The notes below the pieces were generated by a model, which ran no database searches, was not told where the DNA came from, and saw only the letters and a program-made list of their open reading frames with translations. From positions 496,001 to 560,000 of the forward strand of contig NC_007498.2 in the NCBI RefSeq assembly GCF_000012885.1: DNA of 64,000 bases. Reading direction: 5' to 3'. Source of the DNA: Syntrophotalea carbinolica DSM 2380. Lineage in GTDB: Bacteria; Desulfobacterota; Desulfuromonadia; Desulfuromonadales; Syntrophotaleaceae. Numbering within the stretch: position 1 is the stretch's first letter; each line of letters starts with the position of its first letter. Positions 9,379 through 18,026 of this stretch are shown here, in pieces. A program made the position numbers and the translations under genes.

Positions 9379-10269
9379 ATGAAGATCATGCTGATAGCCA
9401 ACCCGGTGGCCGGTGGCCGTGCCCGATGCAAAATCGATCGGGTGGTGACCTCGTTGCAAGCTCGGGGTGCCGCGGTAAAGCTGGTTTTAACCGGTGCGCG
9501 CGGCGATGCCAGAAAGGCGGCGGCCGATGCCCGTGATGCCGGTTTTGACCGGATTGTGGCGGCTGGCGGTGACGGTACGCTTAATGAGGTCATCAACGGC
9601 CTGACGCCGAGCGATACGCCCCTGGCTTTTATTCCGCTGGGGACCACCAATGTTTTTGCCCTGGAAACGGGGATCCCCCTGGACCTGGAGAAAGCCTGTG
9701 CCCTGGTGATGGACGGAGAACCCCGCAGGGTATGTCTGGGGCAATCCGACGGAGAGCATTTTTTGCTTATGGCCGGCATCGGTTTCGATGCCGAGGTGGT
9801 GCGCAGGGTTAATCTGCGTCTCAAGCGCTATGTGGGGAAGCTGGCCTACCTTATCAGCGGCCTGGCAAGTTTGCTGCGCTATCGCCCCAGGCCGTTGGAG
9901 GTGACAACGGAGACCGGCATGCGCCGGCAGGCCTACGGGGTGATTGTCAGCAATTGCCGCCTTTACGGCGGCCGGTTTGTCGTGTCGCCCGGAGCTTCCT
10001 TGTATGCAGATGCCCTGCATGTCTGTCTGTTGCGATCCGATTCCCGTTTGGGTATGTTGCGCACCGTGAGTAAGATCGCCGCCGGACATCCCTTGCTTGC
10101 GGAGGAGGTGGTGCAGCTCAAGGCCCGCGAGATCACCGTTCGCGGAGATAGGGCTCCGGTGCAGGTTGACGGCGATTATCTGGGAGAGTTGCCCCGTGTT
10201 TTTCGCGCCCGTTTCGGCGACTTGCAGATGGTGCTGCCGGTAAACGAGGATGCCGCTCATGAGTGCTAG
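9379..10269 (+). CDS. Diacylglycerol kinase-like lipid kinase (YegS/DagK family)
   Basis: A cytosolic enzyme that phosphorylates a lipid alcohol such as diacylglycerol. The DAGK catalytic domain is at the N-terminus: MLIANPVAGG (about 4-13), AAGGDGTLNEVINGL (about 57-71) and IPLGTTNVFA (about 82-91). The second domain has AGIGFDAEVV and the closing VQVDGDYLGELP. Length 296 is standard. GAGG lies 6 bases before the ATG. Its stop overlaps the start of the next NUDIX gene, indicating translational coupling. Confidence 0.92.
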   Translation: MKIMLIANPVAGGRARCKIDRVVTSLQARGAAVKLVLTGARGDARKAAADARDAGFDRIVAAGGDGTLNEVINGLTPSDTPLAFIPLGTTNVFALETGIPLDLEKACALVMDGEPRRVCLGQSDGEHFLLMAGIGFDAEVVRRVNLRLKRYVGKLAYLISGLASLLRYRPRPLEVTTETGMRRQAYGVIVSNCRLYGGRFVVSPGASLYADALHVCLLRSDSRLGMLRTVSKIAAGHPLLAEEVVQLKAREITVRGDRAPVQVDGDYLGELPRVFRARFGDLQMVLPVNEDAAHEC

Positions 10270-10774
10270 GTGCAAGGATATATTTCAGGGCCGTATCATT
10301 TCCGTTGCGCTGGAGGAACATGCCCTGCCTGATGGACGCGAGGCGACCTACGAGATGGTTCGCCATCCCGGCGGCGCGGCGGCGCTGCCGGTATTGGATG
10401 ACGGGCGTGTGATCCTCATCCGTCAATTCCGGCCGGCGGCGGGCGGCATGATCTGGGAAATCCCCGCCGGTCGTCTGGAGCCGGATGAAGATCCTGCCGA
10501 GTGCATACGGCGCGAGCTTCAGGAAGAGATCGGCTATTGCCCGGGTACGCTGAAACCGCTTGCCGACATGTTTTCGGCGGTTGGCTTTTGCGACGAGCGG
10601 GTCTTTCTGTTTCTTGCCACGGAGTTGACAGTCGTCCCCCGTGCGCTGGAATCCGATGAGTTTATCGAGCCGGTCACCATGCCCCTGGCCGAGGCACTGG
10701 AGTTGCTGGACAGGGGGGAAATCGTGGACGCAAAAACCCAGCTGGCACTGCTTTTGGCTGATAGACGCCGTTGA
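10259..10774 (+). CDS. NUDIX hydrolase, ADP-ribose pyrophosphatase-like
   Basis: Hydrolyses a nucleoside diphosphate linked to X; the ADP-ribose subgroup is likeliest. The Nudix box is complete (G-x5-E-x7-REUXEEXGU), reading GRLEPDEDPAECIRRELQEE then IGY. Upstream, VILIRQFRPAAGGMIWEIPAG is the arrangement typical of ADP-ribose pyrophosphatases. I place the start at the second ATG (10259), 9 bases after GAGG; the ATG at 10250 is too close to it. It overlaps the lipid-kinase stop by 11 bases. Nearby nudC gives two NUDIX enzymes in one run. Confidence 0.88.
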   Translation: MSARCKDIFQGRIISVALEEHALPDGREATYEMVRHPGGAAALPVLDDGRVILIRQFRPAAGGMIWEIPAGRLEPDEDPAECIRRELQEEIGYCPGTLKPLADMFSAVGFCDERVFLFLATELTVVPRALESDEFIEPVTMPLAEALELLDRGEIVDAKTQLALLLADRRR

Positions 10775-10817
10775 AAAGGCGGCATGAAATGTTTTGGTTT
10801 GGATTCGGAGTCTGATT

Positions 10818-11687
10818 GTGAACCTTTTGGATAGCTATTTCTCTTCGCCGTTACATCTGCCTTTTAACAACGATTGCCTGCAAAAATACTTTCGCCAGGG
10901 GCCGCCGGACCATGATCCCGGTGGTGTCGGCTACTGGATATTGCTGCGTGGCACCGAGTTGCTGCTGCAAAACGGCTCAGCCGGCGTGCAGCTTCCCCAT
11001 GGCCGTCGCCGGGCTGACTGGCCGGTCGGGGGCGAGGCCTTGTATATCGGCACCTGGGAGGGCTCGCCTTGCCGATTGTTGCCATGGCCGGAGCAACAGC
11101 CTGTAGCCAATGGCCTGGAGCCTTGCCAGCTGCGTGACTGGGGTACATCCATCCCCATCCAGCTGCTGTCGCTCGGAGGTCTGGCCCATCAGATTCGGCA
11201 TTGGGAAATCAACAGCCAGGTTTGCAGTCGCTGCGGCAGCCCGATGGGGCGTCTGCCCAATGAATGGGGCAAGCTCTGTTCCGGTTGTGCGGCGGTGCAC
11301 TTCCCGCATATTCACCCCTGTGCCATTACTCTGGTGCGGCGCCCCGGTGAAGTGCTTTTGACCCGTAAGGCCGAGTGGCCTGACGGGCATTACAGCCTGG
11401 TGGCCGGGTTTGTCAATTTCGGTGAATGTCTTGAAGAGGCGGCGGTTCGCGAAATCACCGAGGAGACCGGGGTGCGGGTCAAAAACCTGCGGTATGTCGG
11501 CAGCCAGTGCTGGCCTTTTCCGAGTCAGCTGATGGGAGGGTTTGTCGCCGATTATGACGGCGGGGAGCTGGTGGTCGATTACGGTGAGCTGGCCGATGCC
11601 CGCTGGTTCTCTGTCGATGCCCTGCCGAAGATGCCTCCGCTGCGCAGTATCTCACGGTATATTCTTGACCATTACCTGCACATCTAG
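10818..11687 (+). CDS. nudC: NADH pyrophosphatase NudC
   Basis: Cleaves NAD(H) to NMN(H) and AMP; family members also decap NAD-capped RNA. It has an N-terminal NUDIX-like domain and a zinc ribbon with two CxxC pairs (CSRCGSPMG ... CSGC). The Nudix box is GFVNFGECLEEAAVREITEE followed by TG. The NudC signature is SQCWPFPSQLMGGF, where the usual SQPWPFP has Cys in place of Pro. The start is taken as GTG at 10818, with GGAG 7 bases upstream; a TTG at 10794 is possible. No terminator is evident before the ald 3' end. Confidence 0.88.
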   Translation: MNLLDSYFSSPLHLPFNNDCLQKYFRQGPPDHDPGGVGYWILLRGTELLLQNGSAGVQLPHGRRRADWPVGGEALYIGTWEGSPCRLLPWPEQQPVANGLEPCQLRDWGTSIPIQLLSLGGLAHQIRHWEINSQVCSRCGSPMGRLPNEWGKLCSGCAAVHFPHIHPCAITLVRRPGEVLLTRKAEWPDGHYSLVAGFVNFGECLEEAAVREITEETGVRVKNLRYVGSQCWPFPSQLMGGFVADYDGGELVVDYGELADARWFSVDALPKMPPLRSISRYILDHYLHI

Positions 11688-11734
11688 CCGCCGAAAAAGG
11701 TCGCAAGGGGAAAGGACGTCTTAGATAAGGTTGT

Positions 11735-11830
11735 TGCCTTTCTTGGTGGCTTTGCGGCTTTGCGTGAGATGAAGTTGTGTTTTTTGTTTTTGTTTCGGCA
11801 GCTCTGCGTGACACGCAAAGGCGGGCTTCA
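11735..11830. repeat. Dispersed-type CTTTGCG intergenic repeat
   Basis: Degenerate sequence built from TTTCTTGGTGGCTTTGCGGC, then TTTGCGTGAG, and the partly inverted CTGCGTGACACGCAAAG. This style is familiar as intergenic, low-complexity repeats in many bacterial genomes. No protein is supported here. Copies elsewhere in the genome would need a search. Confidence 0.4.
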
Positions 11831-12934
11831 GAAAGGCAAAGGCGTAAAAGGCAGTTCCAGCGCTTCGGCGACAGCCCTGTTATGCAACCGCCCCTGGTGG
11901 GTGTTGAGTCCCTTGGCCAGGGAGGGATCTTCGCTCATGGCGCTTTGCAGTCCCTGATTGGCGATTTTTCGGATATATACCAGGGTGCTGTTGGTCAGGG
12001 CGAAGGTGCTGGTGCGGCTGACCGCTCCGGGCATGTTGGCCACGCCGTAGTGTAAAATCCCGAACCTTTCGTGTATCGGGTCATCATGCGTTGTGGGACG
12101 TACCGTTTCGATGCAGCCGCCCTGATCGACGGCCAGGTCGACGATCACGCTGCCGGGCTCCATCCTTTTTACCATTTCCTCCGATACCAGGTGCGGTGCC
12201 CGGGCCCCCGGAATCAAGACGGCCCCGACGACCAGATCCGCCCGACTGACTTCCTCCTCGATATTCTGGGTATTGGACATCAGGGTGTGGATATGGTTGC
12301 CGTAATGATCGTCAAGCGCTGCCAGGCGGGTCGGTTCGATGTCGAATACGGTGACGTCGGCGCCCATGCCCACAGCAATGCGCACGGCGTTACTGCCGCC
12401 GGTGCCGGCGCCCAGTACCACCACCCGGCCGGGACGTACGCCCGGTGCTCCCGCCAACAGCACTCCTTTGCCGCCACATTCCTTTTGTAGAAAATGTGCG
12501 CCGATCTGCACGGCCATGCGTCCGGCAACTTCGCTCATCGGTTGCAGCAGGGGCAGACTGCCATCCGCCAGTTGGATGGTTTCATAGGCGATTGCAGTGA
12601 CCCGGTTATTGAGCAGGGAGACCGTCAAGTCAGGAGCGGCCGCCAGGTGTAAAAAGGTGAATAGCTGTTGGTTGGCATGCAGTAAATCGTATTCGGCGGG
12701 CAGCGGTTCCTTGACTTTAACAACGAGCTCCGCTTCTGCGTAGACACTGTCCGGTGCATCCACCAGACGGGCCCCTGCCTGGCGATATTGTTCATCGCTC
12801 AGACCACTGCCGATCCCGGCTTCGCGCTCCACCAGTACGGTGTGGCCGTCTTCGGTAAGGGCACGTACCCCTGCCGGTGTCATGGCGACCCGGTATTCGC
12901 GGGTTTTGATCTCTTTGGGAACTCCGATAATCAT
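11828..12934 (-). CDS. ald: Alanine dehydrogenase
   Basis: NAD-dependent interconversion of alanine with pyruvate and ammonia, in the cytoplasm. The start at 12932-12934 gives MIIGVPKEIKTREYRVAMTP, the canonical N-terminus; a longer frame upstream is UTR. Substrate-binding residues lie in VLVEREAG and KVKEPLP. The NAD fold has VLGAGTGGSNAVRIAVGMGA and SNTQNIEEE. Length 369 is close to the usual 371. It follows serA but a clear terminator separates them. Confidence 0.96.
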   Translation of the reverse strand: MIIGVPKEIKTREYRVAMTPAGVRALTEDGHTVLVEREAGIGSGLSDEQYRQAGARLVDAPDSVYAEAELVVKVKEPLPAEYDLLHANQQLFTFLHLAAAPDLTVSLLNNRVTAIAYETIQLADGSLPLLQPMSEVAGRMAVQIGAHFLQKECGGKGVLLAGAPGVRPGRVVVLGAGTGGSNAVRIAVGMGADVTVFDIEPTRLAALDDHYGNHIHTLMSNTQNIEEEVSRADLVVGAVLIPGARAPHLVSEEMVKRMEPGSVIVDLAVDQGGCIETVRPTTHDDPIHERFGILHYGVANMPGAVSRTSTFALTNSTLVYIRKIANQGLQSAMSEDPSLAKGLNTHQGRLHNRAVAEALELPFTPLPF

Positions 12935-12962
12935 AATCCATCCAACAGCCAGAAGGTTGTTT

Positions 12963-12991
12963 TCAAAAGGGCCGGTGGCAAGCACCGGCCC
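12963..12991 (-). terminator. Terminator after serA
   Basis: A 9-bp stem (12969-12977 with 12983-12991) with a 5-base loop is followed on the minus strand by TTTTG. It lies between the serA stop and the ald start. Confidence 0.75.
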
Positions 12992-13004
12992 CATAGGCAT
13001 GGCA

Positions 13005-14609
13005 TTATTGCTCGGGGCGTGCTTTGATCAGGTGCAGGTATTTGATGAACGTGGCATCGACCACGGAGCCGATCTCCGCCACCACATGCGATGCTACCGC
13101 TGAGTCGAGGGACAGGATGACCATGGCTTCGCCCAGCTTTTCCTGGCGCCCGAGGTTCATGGCTGCGATATTGATGTCGTGCTCGCCCAGGATCTGGCCG
13201 ATTTTGCCGATCATGCCCGGTTGATCCCGGTATGTGATGACCAGCATGTGTTCTTCGGGGGCGAAGTCGACCTGGTAGTCGCGCAGGCGTACAATGCGGG
13301 GCTGTCCCTCGAAGTGGGTCCCGACAATGGTGCGTCGCAGGCCGGGACCTTCGATGCCGATGGTTACGGTATTGGCAAAAGCCGCCGGTTCGGCGTTTTT
13401 AATCTCTTCGATGGTGATTCCCATGTTCTCGGCAATAAGGGAAGCGTTGACCATGTTGACATCCTGCTCCACCTTGTTATCGAGAAGGGCGGCCAGTCCG
13501 CAGACGCTAATCGGTGTGCAGCAGTAGTCGGCCACATCGCCCTGATAGGTGAAGGTGATCTTGTTCAGGTTGGAATCGGCCAGTTGCGAGACGAAGTCCG
13601 CCATAATATTCACCAGGCGTAAAAACGGCCGCATCTGGTCCATCATCGAACTGTCGAAACGCGGGATATTGGCTGCGTATTCCAAGGGCTGTTCGTTGGC
13701 GAAACGGACGATATCTTTGGCGACGTCAATGGAAACGTTGATCTGCGCCTCGACACTCGATGCGCCCAGGTGAGGAATGGCGATGGTACGTTCATGGGCG
13801 ATGAGTTGCTTGATGTGGTCGCTTTTGGGCGGTTCCTCGCTCCAGACGTCAACACAGGCCGCGCCGATTTTACCGCTCTCCAGTGCGTTTAATAAGGCCT
13901 GCTCGTTGATGATCCCGCCGCGGGCGGTATTGACCAGAATAACGTTGTCTTTCATCTGTGCGAGCTGGGGAGCGTCGATGAGGTTGCGGGTTTCATCGTT
14001 CAGCGGGACATGCAGGCTGATGACGTCCGAACTGGCGAGCAACTCATCGAGAGAGACAAGACGAATACCCAGGTCCTGAACACGTTTTTCGGAAATATAG
14101 GGGTCGCAGCCGATGACCTCGCAGCCGAAAGCTTTGAGCCGGGTGACGACGCCGCCACCGATTTTATTGAGGCCGACGACGCCGACAACCTTGTCTTTGA
14201 GTTCCATGGCTTTGATGGAACGGTTCCACTCGCCGCTTTTGATGCTGTTGTCGGCTTTGACCAGTTTGCGGCAGGCTGCCAGGATGAGCGCCATGGCATG
14301 TTCAATGACGCTGTTGATATTGCCGAAGGGAGCGTTGCAGACGATGATGCCCTTTTCGCTGGCCGCTTTGAGGTCGACGTTGTCAAGCCCCACGCCTGCT
14401 CGGGCAACGACCTTAAGGTTCTCGCCGGCATCGAGCAGTTCGCGGTCCGCCTTGGTGGCGCTGCGAATCACCAGCGCGTCGTAGTTGCCGATAATGCCCA
14501 GCAACTCTTCGCGACTCATGTCGGTTTTGACGTCCAGCTCGGCGAGGGGTTCTTTTTCAAGAATCAGTAGCCCCTCTTTGGCAATTTTTTCCGCAACCAG
14601 AATTTTCAT
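13005..14609 (-). CDS. serA: D-3-phosphoglycerate dehydrogenase
   Basis: First step of serine synthesis: 3-phosphoglycerate to 3-phosphohydroxypyruvate with NAD. Long form (534 residues). The N-terminal catalytic and NAD domains include VVGLNKIGGGV in place of the more common GLGRIG, GCDPYIS, VNTARGG and IPHLGASSVEA. A central ASB domain follows. The C-terminal ACT domain (about 455-530, MLVITYRDQPGMIGKIGQIL) may sense serine. AAGGAG precedes the ATG. The replacement of the usual Arg in GxGxxG...R by Lys (LNKIGG) is notable but seen in active relatives as far as I recall. Confidence 0.96.
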   Translation of the reverse strand: MKILVAEKIAKEGLLILEKEPLAELDVKTDMSREELLGIIGNYDALVIRSATKADRELLDAGENLKVVARAGVGLDNVDLKAASEKGIIVCNAPFGNINSVIEHAMALILAACRKLVKADNSIKSGEWNRSIKAMELKDKVVGVVGLNKIGGGVVTRLKAFGCEVIGCDPYISEKRVQDLGIRLVSLDELLASSDVISLHVPLNDETRNLIDAPQLAQMKDNVILVNTARGGIINEQALLNALESGKIGAACVDVWSEEPPKSDHIKQLIAHERTIAIPHLGASSVEAQINVSIDVAKDIVRFANEQPLEYAANIPRFDSSMMDQMRPFLRLVNIMADFVSQLADSNLNKITFTYQGDVADYCCTPISVCGLAALLDNKVEQDVNMVNASLIAENMGITIEEIKNAEPAAFANTVTIGIEGPGLRRTIVGTHFEGQPRIVRLRDYQVDFAPEEHMLVITYRDQPGMIGKIGQILGEHDINIAAMNLGRQEKLGEAMVILSLDSAVASHVVAEIGSVVDATFIKYLHLIKARPEQ

Positions 14610-15108
14610 TGTCGCTCCTTTGCGTTCAAGTAACTATCTGACCGGGGGTGGAGGGGGACATGTGTCGGATGTCCGGAGGATGTTGTCCCGAGGTCGGGTA
14701 AATGGGTGAGGCCCGGCTGACCGGGTATCGCCATCATGGCGTAAATGCTGGCCATTTTCAGGATTCGAAAAGCCTCGTTATCATATAAAACGCAGATAAT
14801 TTTTTCCAGTAAATTTGTCCTCCAGGCAGGCGTTTACGCCAAAGTTCGAAAATAAAATGGTCTTTTCGGGGGTGCCGCTTCGTTTACGCTCGTTTGCATT
14901 GACGCACCGAAGCTTCCCCTGTGGATACCCGTTGGTTGCCGTTGTCGCAGGCCGGAGTCGGCTAGTATGGAAATATAGTTTGTTTAGGTACAGATGGTGA
15001 ATCGCAGGAGCGGGCCGGCCCTTGGGGGTGCTTTGAAGCGATATGGCCGGTTAAGGATTGTTGACAGGAAAATTGCAGGCCGTAAAAACGGGAAACAGCC
15101 CCAAACAG
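14610..15108. other. About 500 bases upstream of serA, no gene recognised
   Basis: Expected to hold the serA promoter. Short frames on both strands lack family features. The right end abuts the genomic island; native chromosome appears to end at the 13-base repeat starting at 15109. Confidence 0.45.
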
Positions 15109-15121
15109 AAAAAGGACCTGC
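15109..15121 (+). repeat. Left 13-bp direct repeat (candidate attL core)
   Basis: AAAAAGGACCTGC, identical to 18603-18615. Flanked by AAACAG (15103-15108) and CTGTTT (15121-15126), which could pair. Confidence 0.65.
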
Positions 15122-15222
15122 TGTTTTGTCTCAGTCGGAATTGGAATATCAGCCCTGTTGAGTTGTTTGTCCCGAAGGGACGTTACCATTTTGCCAAAAT
15201 TGGCCATGTCGTCAAGAAAATA

Positions 15223-15241
15223 GGGTACAGTTTGGGGTACA
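15223..15241 (+). repeat. Tandem GGGTACA pair, left end of island
   Basis: GGGTACA at 15223-15229 and 15235-15241, a 12-base period. The same pair with the same period occurs at the right end. The layout resembles integrase arm-binding sites. Confidence 0.55.
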
Positions 15242-15263
15242 GTTCTTTCAAATAATTGTACAA

Positions 15264-16367
15264 TTACTTAGCTTCAGATTGCCATTCCGCCCACAAATCT
15301 ATCCCTTCTTGAGAGACGCCAAGTTCGATAAGCTGTTCGCCAATAGCTCTGTAGGCAAATCCGAAAGCACTGGCTCCAACCACATCGGAAACTGCAAAAC
15401 AGGCTTTACAAAACTCCTGCCAACAAAAGAAAACGATAAGCCTACACCCCTTATTTCTGGCATAGACATACTCTCTTTCTAGGTTGAATGGAGTCTGTGT
15501 TTTAGCAATGGCTAAATACAGTACATTAAAGATCTTCATCTCGCATGCCTTGTCTATGCTTGCCAAGAGGTCAGACCCTTCAATTTTTTTATCTTTAACT
15601 TCAATAGCAGAATGAAATGAACCTTCTTCTGCGGAATTATAGACGCCGATATCTAAAGGAAAGTTTCTATCTGGGTCATTAACATGACCGACTTCAATGT
15701 TCTCTTTTCCAAAAGCTGTTACAAGGAGACCAGCTGCCGAAGCTTGAGCACGACGTCCATCTTCACTATCAATGCAAACAAATCTATCAATGATCTCACT
15801 CAAAGACTGAATGACTAGGTAATCTCCAGCTTCCTTTCCAACTTCAAAAGTCCGTACATCTGTTTCCTTTTGTGAAGCTATAAAAGCTCGCAAGACTGTC
15901 CTTGCTAGCACTTCTTGCTTTATTTCAGATAGGGCGTTAAGGCATTCACAAAGGTATTCATATCCCTCTTTGTTACGAACGTTTTCAATCCCGTCGATTC
16001 TTGCTCTCCCAATAAATGGAACATTGTTTAAAGGGTTGGCTCTGTTAGCACCTAAGTTAATTTCCAAATATGCTCTTTCCTTGGCCCAAACCTTATCAGC
16101 CAAAGATCTTGCCGAATAACTTGTATCGCCACCATCCCTTTCAAGTATACAAAAAACATCGACTTTGGAATTGACAGACTTTGCAAGTATTGCTGTTCCA
16201 AGTGCCGCAATAAATGTAGCGCTTTTACGGTACGGACAAAGTTCAGAAAGCCTTTTGACTCGAATTCTCCATTGGGCCTCTAAATCATCTTCAGGTTCAG
16301 ATGATGTCCGCTCGAATTCCTCATGAAGAATTTTGCAAGCATCACTGTGATTAATAGTAATAGACAT
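15264..16367 (-). CDS. Type II restriction endonuclease, SacI family
   Basis: A 367-residue protein whose core resembles the SacI restriction endonuclease family (SacI cuts GAGCTC). Supporting stretches are TFIAALGTAILAKSVN (about 51-66), YSARSLADKV (about 84-93) and INLGANRANPLNNVPF (about 103-118). A PD-(D/E)xK nuclease centre is visible: D239 in PLDIGVYN and E256-x-K258 in AIEVKDK. It lies 38 bases after the HTH gene on the same strand and divergent from the methyltransferase, as expected for an R-M operon. Base composition differs from flanking genes, pointing to transfer. The family call is from memory of the pattern; the cut site is inferred. Confidence 0.75.
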   Translation of the reverse strand: MSITINHSDACKILHEEFERTSSEPEDDLEAQWRIRVKRLSELCPYRKSATFIAALGTAILAKSVNSKVDVFCILERDGGDTSYSARSLADKVWAKERAYLEINLGANRANPLNNVPFIGRARIDGIENVRNKEGYEYLCECLNALSEIKQEVLARTVLRAFIASQKETDVRTFEVGKEAGDYLVIQSLSEIIDRFVCIDSEDGRRAQASAAGLLVTAFGKENIEVGHVNDPDRNFPLDIGVYNSAEEGSFHSAIEVKDKKIEGSDLLASIDKACEMKIFNVLYLAIAKTQTPFNLEREYVYARNKGCRLIVFFCWQEFCKACFAVSDVVGASAFGFAYRAIGEQLIELGVSQEGIDLWAEWQSEAK

Positions 16368-16405
16368 TAGATCTAAATTCCCTTACAAACATGGAAAGAA
16401 GGCAT

Positions 16406-16627
16406 CTACTCTTTAGTGTATTCCAGCAAGTCGGAGACATCGCACTCAAAAAACTTGCACAACGAATTGATGGTAGCAAGAGTAGTATTGTAATCTTGGC
16501 GTGATCCAATGGCCTCTAGGGTCGACTTCGATAGTCCTGTTTTCTCGGCTATCTCGTTATAGGTCACCTTTTCGCCTGTTTTTCCAGAAAAAGCCTGCAT
16601 GGCCTGACGTAGCTTTACTTTTATCAC
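16406..16627 (-). CDS. HTH (Cro/CI-type) regulator, likely R-M controller
   Basis: A small DNA-binding protein of about 73 residues. It begins VIKVKLRQAMQAFSGKTGEK and has a Cro/CI helix-turn-helix, TYNEIAEKTGLSKSTLEAIG (about 22-41), followed by a second helical pair, LCKFFECDVSDLLEY. The GTG at 16627 is preferred because homologous short HTH proteins begin at this point; a TTG at 16639 is possible. A perfect 17-bp palindrome immediately precedes it and is its likely operator. Position upstream of the nuclease suggests it times expression of restriction relative to methylation. Confidence 0.75.
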   Translation of the reverse strand: MIKVKLRQAMQAFSGKTGEKVTYNEIAEKTGLSKSTLEAIGSRQDYNTTLATINSLCKFFECDVSDLLEYTKE

Positions 16628-16644
16628 TTGTATTCTCAATACAA
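16628..16644. promoter_or_regulatory. Perfect palindrome, candidate controller operator
   Basis: TTGTATT-CTC-AATACAA, 7-bp arms. It sits at the 5' edge of the HTH gene in the divergent region shared with the methyltransferase, where C-protein boxes are found in other R-M systems. Confidence 0.6.
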
Positions 16645-16646
16645 TT

Positions 16647-16675
16647 TTGTTAATGTACCATTCAGTTACTAATGG
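16647..16675 (+). promoter_or_regulatory. Candidate promoter for the methyltransferase
   Basis: TTGTTA (16647-16652) and TAATGG (16670-16675) are 17 bases apart, upstream of the methyltransferase and next to the palindrome. Confidence 0.35.
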
Positions 16676-16728
16676 GGCACTCTGCTTAATGCCACATTCA
16701 ACCTGCTAAATTACAGGAAATTTCATTA

Positions 16729-17946
16729 ATGCTCAAGACAATTAGCTTATATACGGGGGCTGGCGGCCTCGACCTTGGACTTGAGGCTGCAGGTTTTGAA
16801 ACAACGGTGGCCGTGGAAATCGACAAGTGGGCCTGCCAAACTCTTTGCCACAATAGGCCCAACTGGAATCCTATAGAGGAAGACATCCACAATGTTTCTT
16901 GTGCAACACTCAGTGAAATTGGAGGCTTTAATTCTGGAGAAGCATCGCTACTCATAGGAGGCCCTCCCTGCCAACCCTTTTCAAAAGCCGCATACTGGGT
17001 AAAAGGTGATACAAAACGCTTGGATGATCCGAGAGCGGACACTCTTACCGCCTACCTTCGAGTCCTCAAAGATCTAACTCCAAAAGCATTCCTGATGGAA
17101 AATGTTTTTGGCATAACATACAAGGGGAAAGACGAAGCAATACAATTGCTTCGAAGAATAGTAAATGAAATAAACCGCGAGAAAGGGACCAAATACACTT
17201 TCAGCCTAGGAGTCCTTAACGCCGCAAATTATGGCGTCCCGCAGGTGCGTGAACGTGTTTTTATTGTTGGGTCAAGGGACGGCAAAGAGTTTCAGTTCCC
17301 CGAGCCAACGCATCAAAACCCAGAAAGTATTTCGGAAAGCTTATTTCCTCTCAGTCCATGGCTAACTTCCTGGGATGCGATTGGTGATTTAGACGAACTA
17401 GAGCACGAAAACCTTAAAGTAAAGGGAAAGTGGGGAGACCTACTTCCAAGCATCCCCGAGGGGAGCAATTATCTCCACCACACAGACAGGGGAGAGGGAC
17501 TACCTTTATTTGGATGGAGAACAAGGTACTGGAGTTTTTTGCTAAAACTCTCTAAAAGTAGACCGTCGTGGACCATACAGGCGCAACCCGGAAGTGCTAT
17601 TGGGCCTTTTCATTGGAAAAGCAGAAGACTATCGCCTCGGGAAATGTGCCGACTACAAACATTTCCTGATACCTATGAGGTATTAGGTAGCCTCACCGAA
17701 ATCCAACGCCAACTAGGAAATGCTGTGCCAAGCTTGATTGGAGAGGTCTTGGGAAGAGAAATAAGACGACAGTTTTTTAACGGCAAGATCTCAAATCCCT
17801 TGAGATTGCTTCAAAAAACAAATAATAACAAATTTAAAAGAGAGGTTATCCATCCAGTGCCACCGAAATACTTGCCTCTTCAAGGTGACCACAAGGCACA
17901 TCCTGGAACAGGTCGAGGACCACAAGCCATCGTAGCAACAGCATAA
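16729..17946 (+). CDS. DNA (cytosine-5)-methyltransferase of the R-M system
   Basis: Transfers methyl from AdoMet to C5 of cytosine at the cognate site, protecting DNA from the neighbouring nuclease. The full motif set is present: SLYTGAGGLDLGLEAAGFE (motif I), GGPPCQPFS with nucleophile C81 (IV), MENVFG with E124 (VI), and YGVPQVRERVFIVGSR (VIII). A variable target-recognition region follows. RLSPREMCRLQTFPD (IX) and QLGNAVP (X) complete it. Its 405 residues exceed the core slightly, with a basic tail. It is divergent from the HTH-nuclease pair. A hairpin terminator follows. Confidence 0.95.
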   Translation: MLKTISLYTGAGGLDLGLEAAGFETTVAVEIDKWACQTLCHNRPNWNPIEEDIHNVSCATLSEIGGFNSGEASLLIGGPPCQPFSKAAYWVKGDTKRLDDPRADTLTAYLRVLKDLTPKAFLMENVFGITYKGKDEAIQLLRRIVNEINREKGTKYTFSLGVLNAANYGVPQVRERVFIVGSRDGKEFQFPEPTHQNPESISESLFPLSPWLTSWDAIGDLDELEHENLKVKGKWGDLLPSIPEGSNYLHHTDRGEGLPLFGWRTRYWSFLLKLSKSRPSWTIQAQPGSAIGPFHWKSRRLSPREMCRLQTFPDTYEVLGSLTEIQRQLGNAVPSLIGEVLGREIRRQFFNGKISNPLRLLQKTNNNKFKREVIHPVPPKYLPLQGDHKAHPGTGRGPQAIVATA

Positions 17947-17987
17947 ATTCTTCTCTGGGCAGCGCTAATAACTAGCTTATTATGATC

Positions 17988-18026
17988 AAAGCGCCTCTGG
18001 CAGTACTGCTGGGGGCGCTTTTATTT
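17988..18026 (+). terminator. Terminator after the methyltransferase
   Basis: AAAGCGCC/GGCGCTTT (17988-17995 with 18014-18021) encloses a smaller internal CAG/CTG pairing and is followed by TATTTTAT. Confidence 0.65.

Noticed and set aside
11808-11850. Possible c-di-GMP riboswitch (CACGCAAAGG string)
   Set aside because: Only the heptamer matches; the second half of the aptamer and its pairings are absent, and the string belongs to a dispersed repeat-like stretch.
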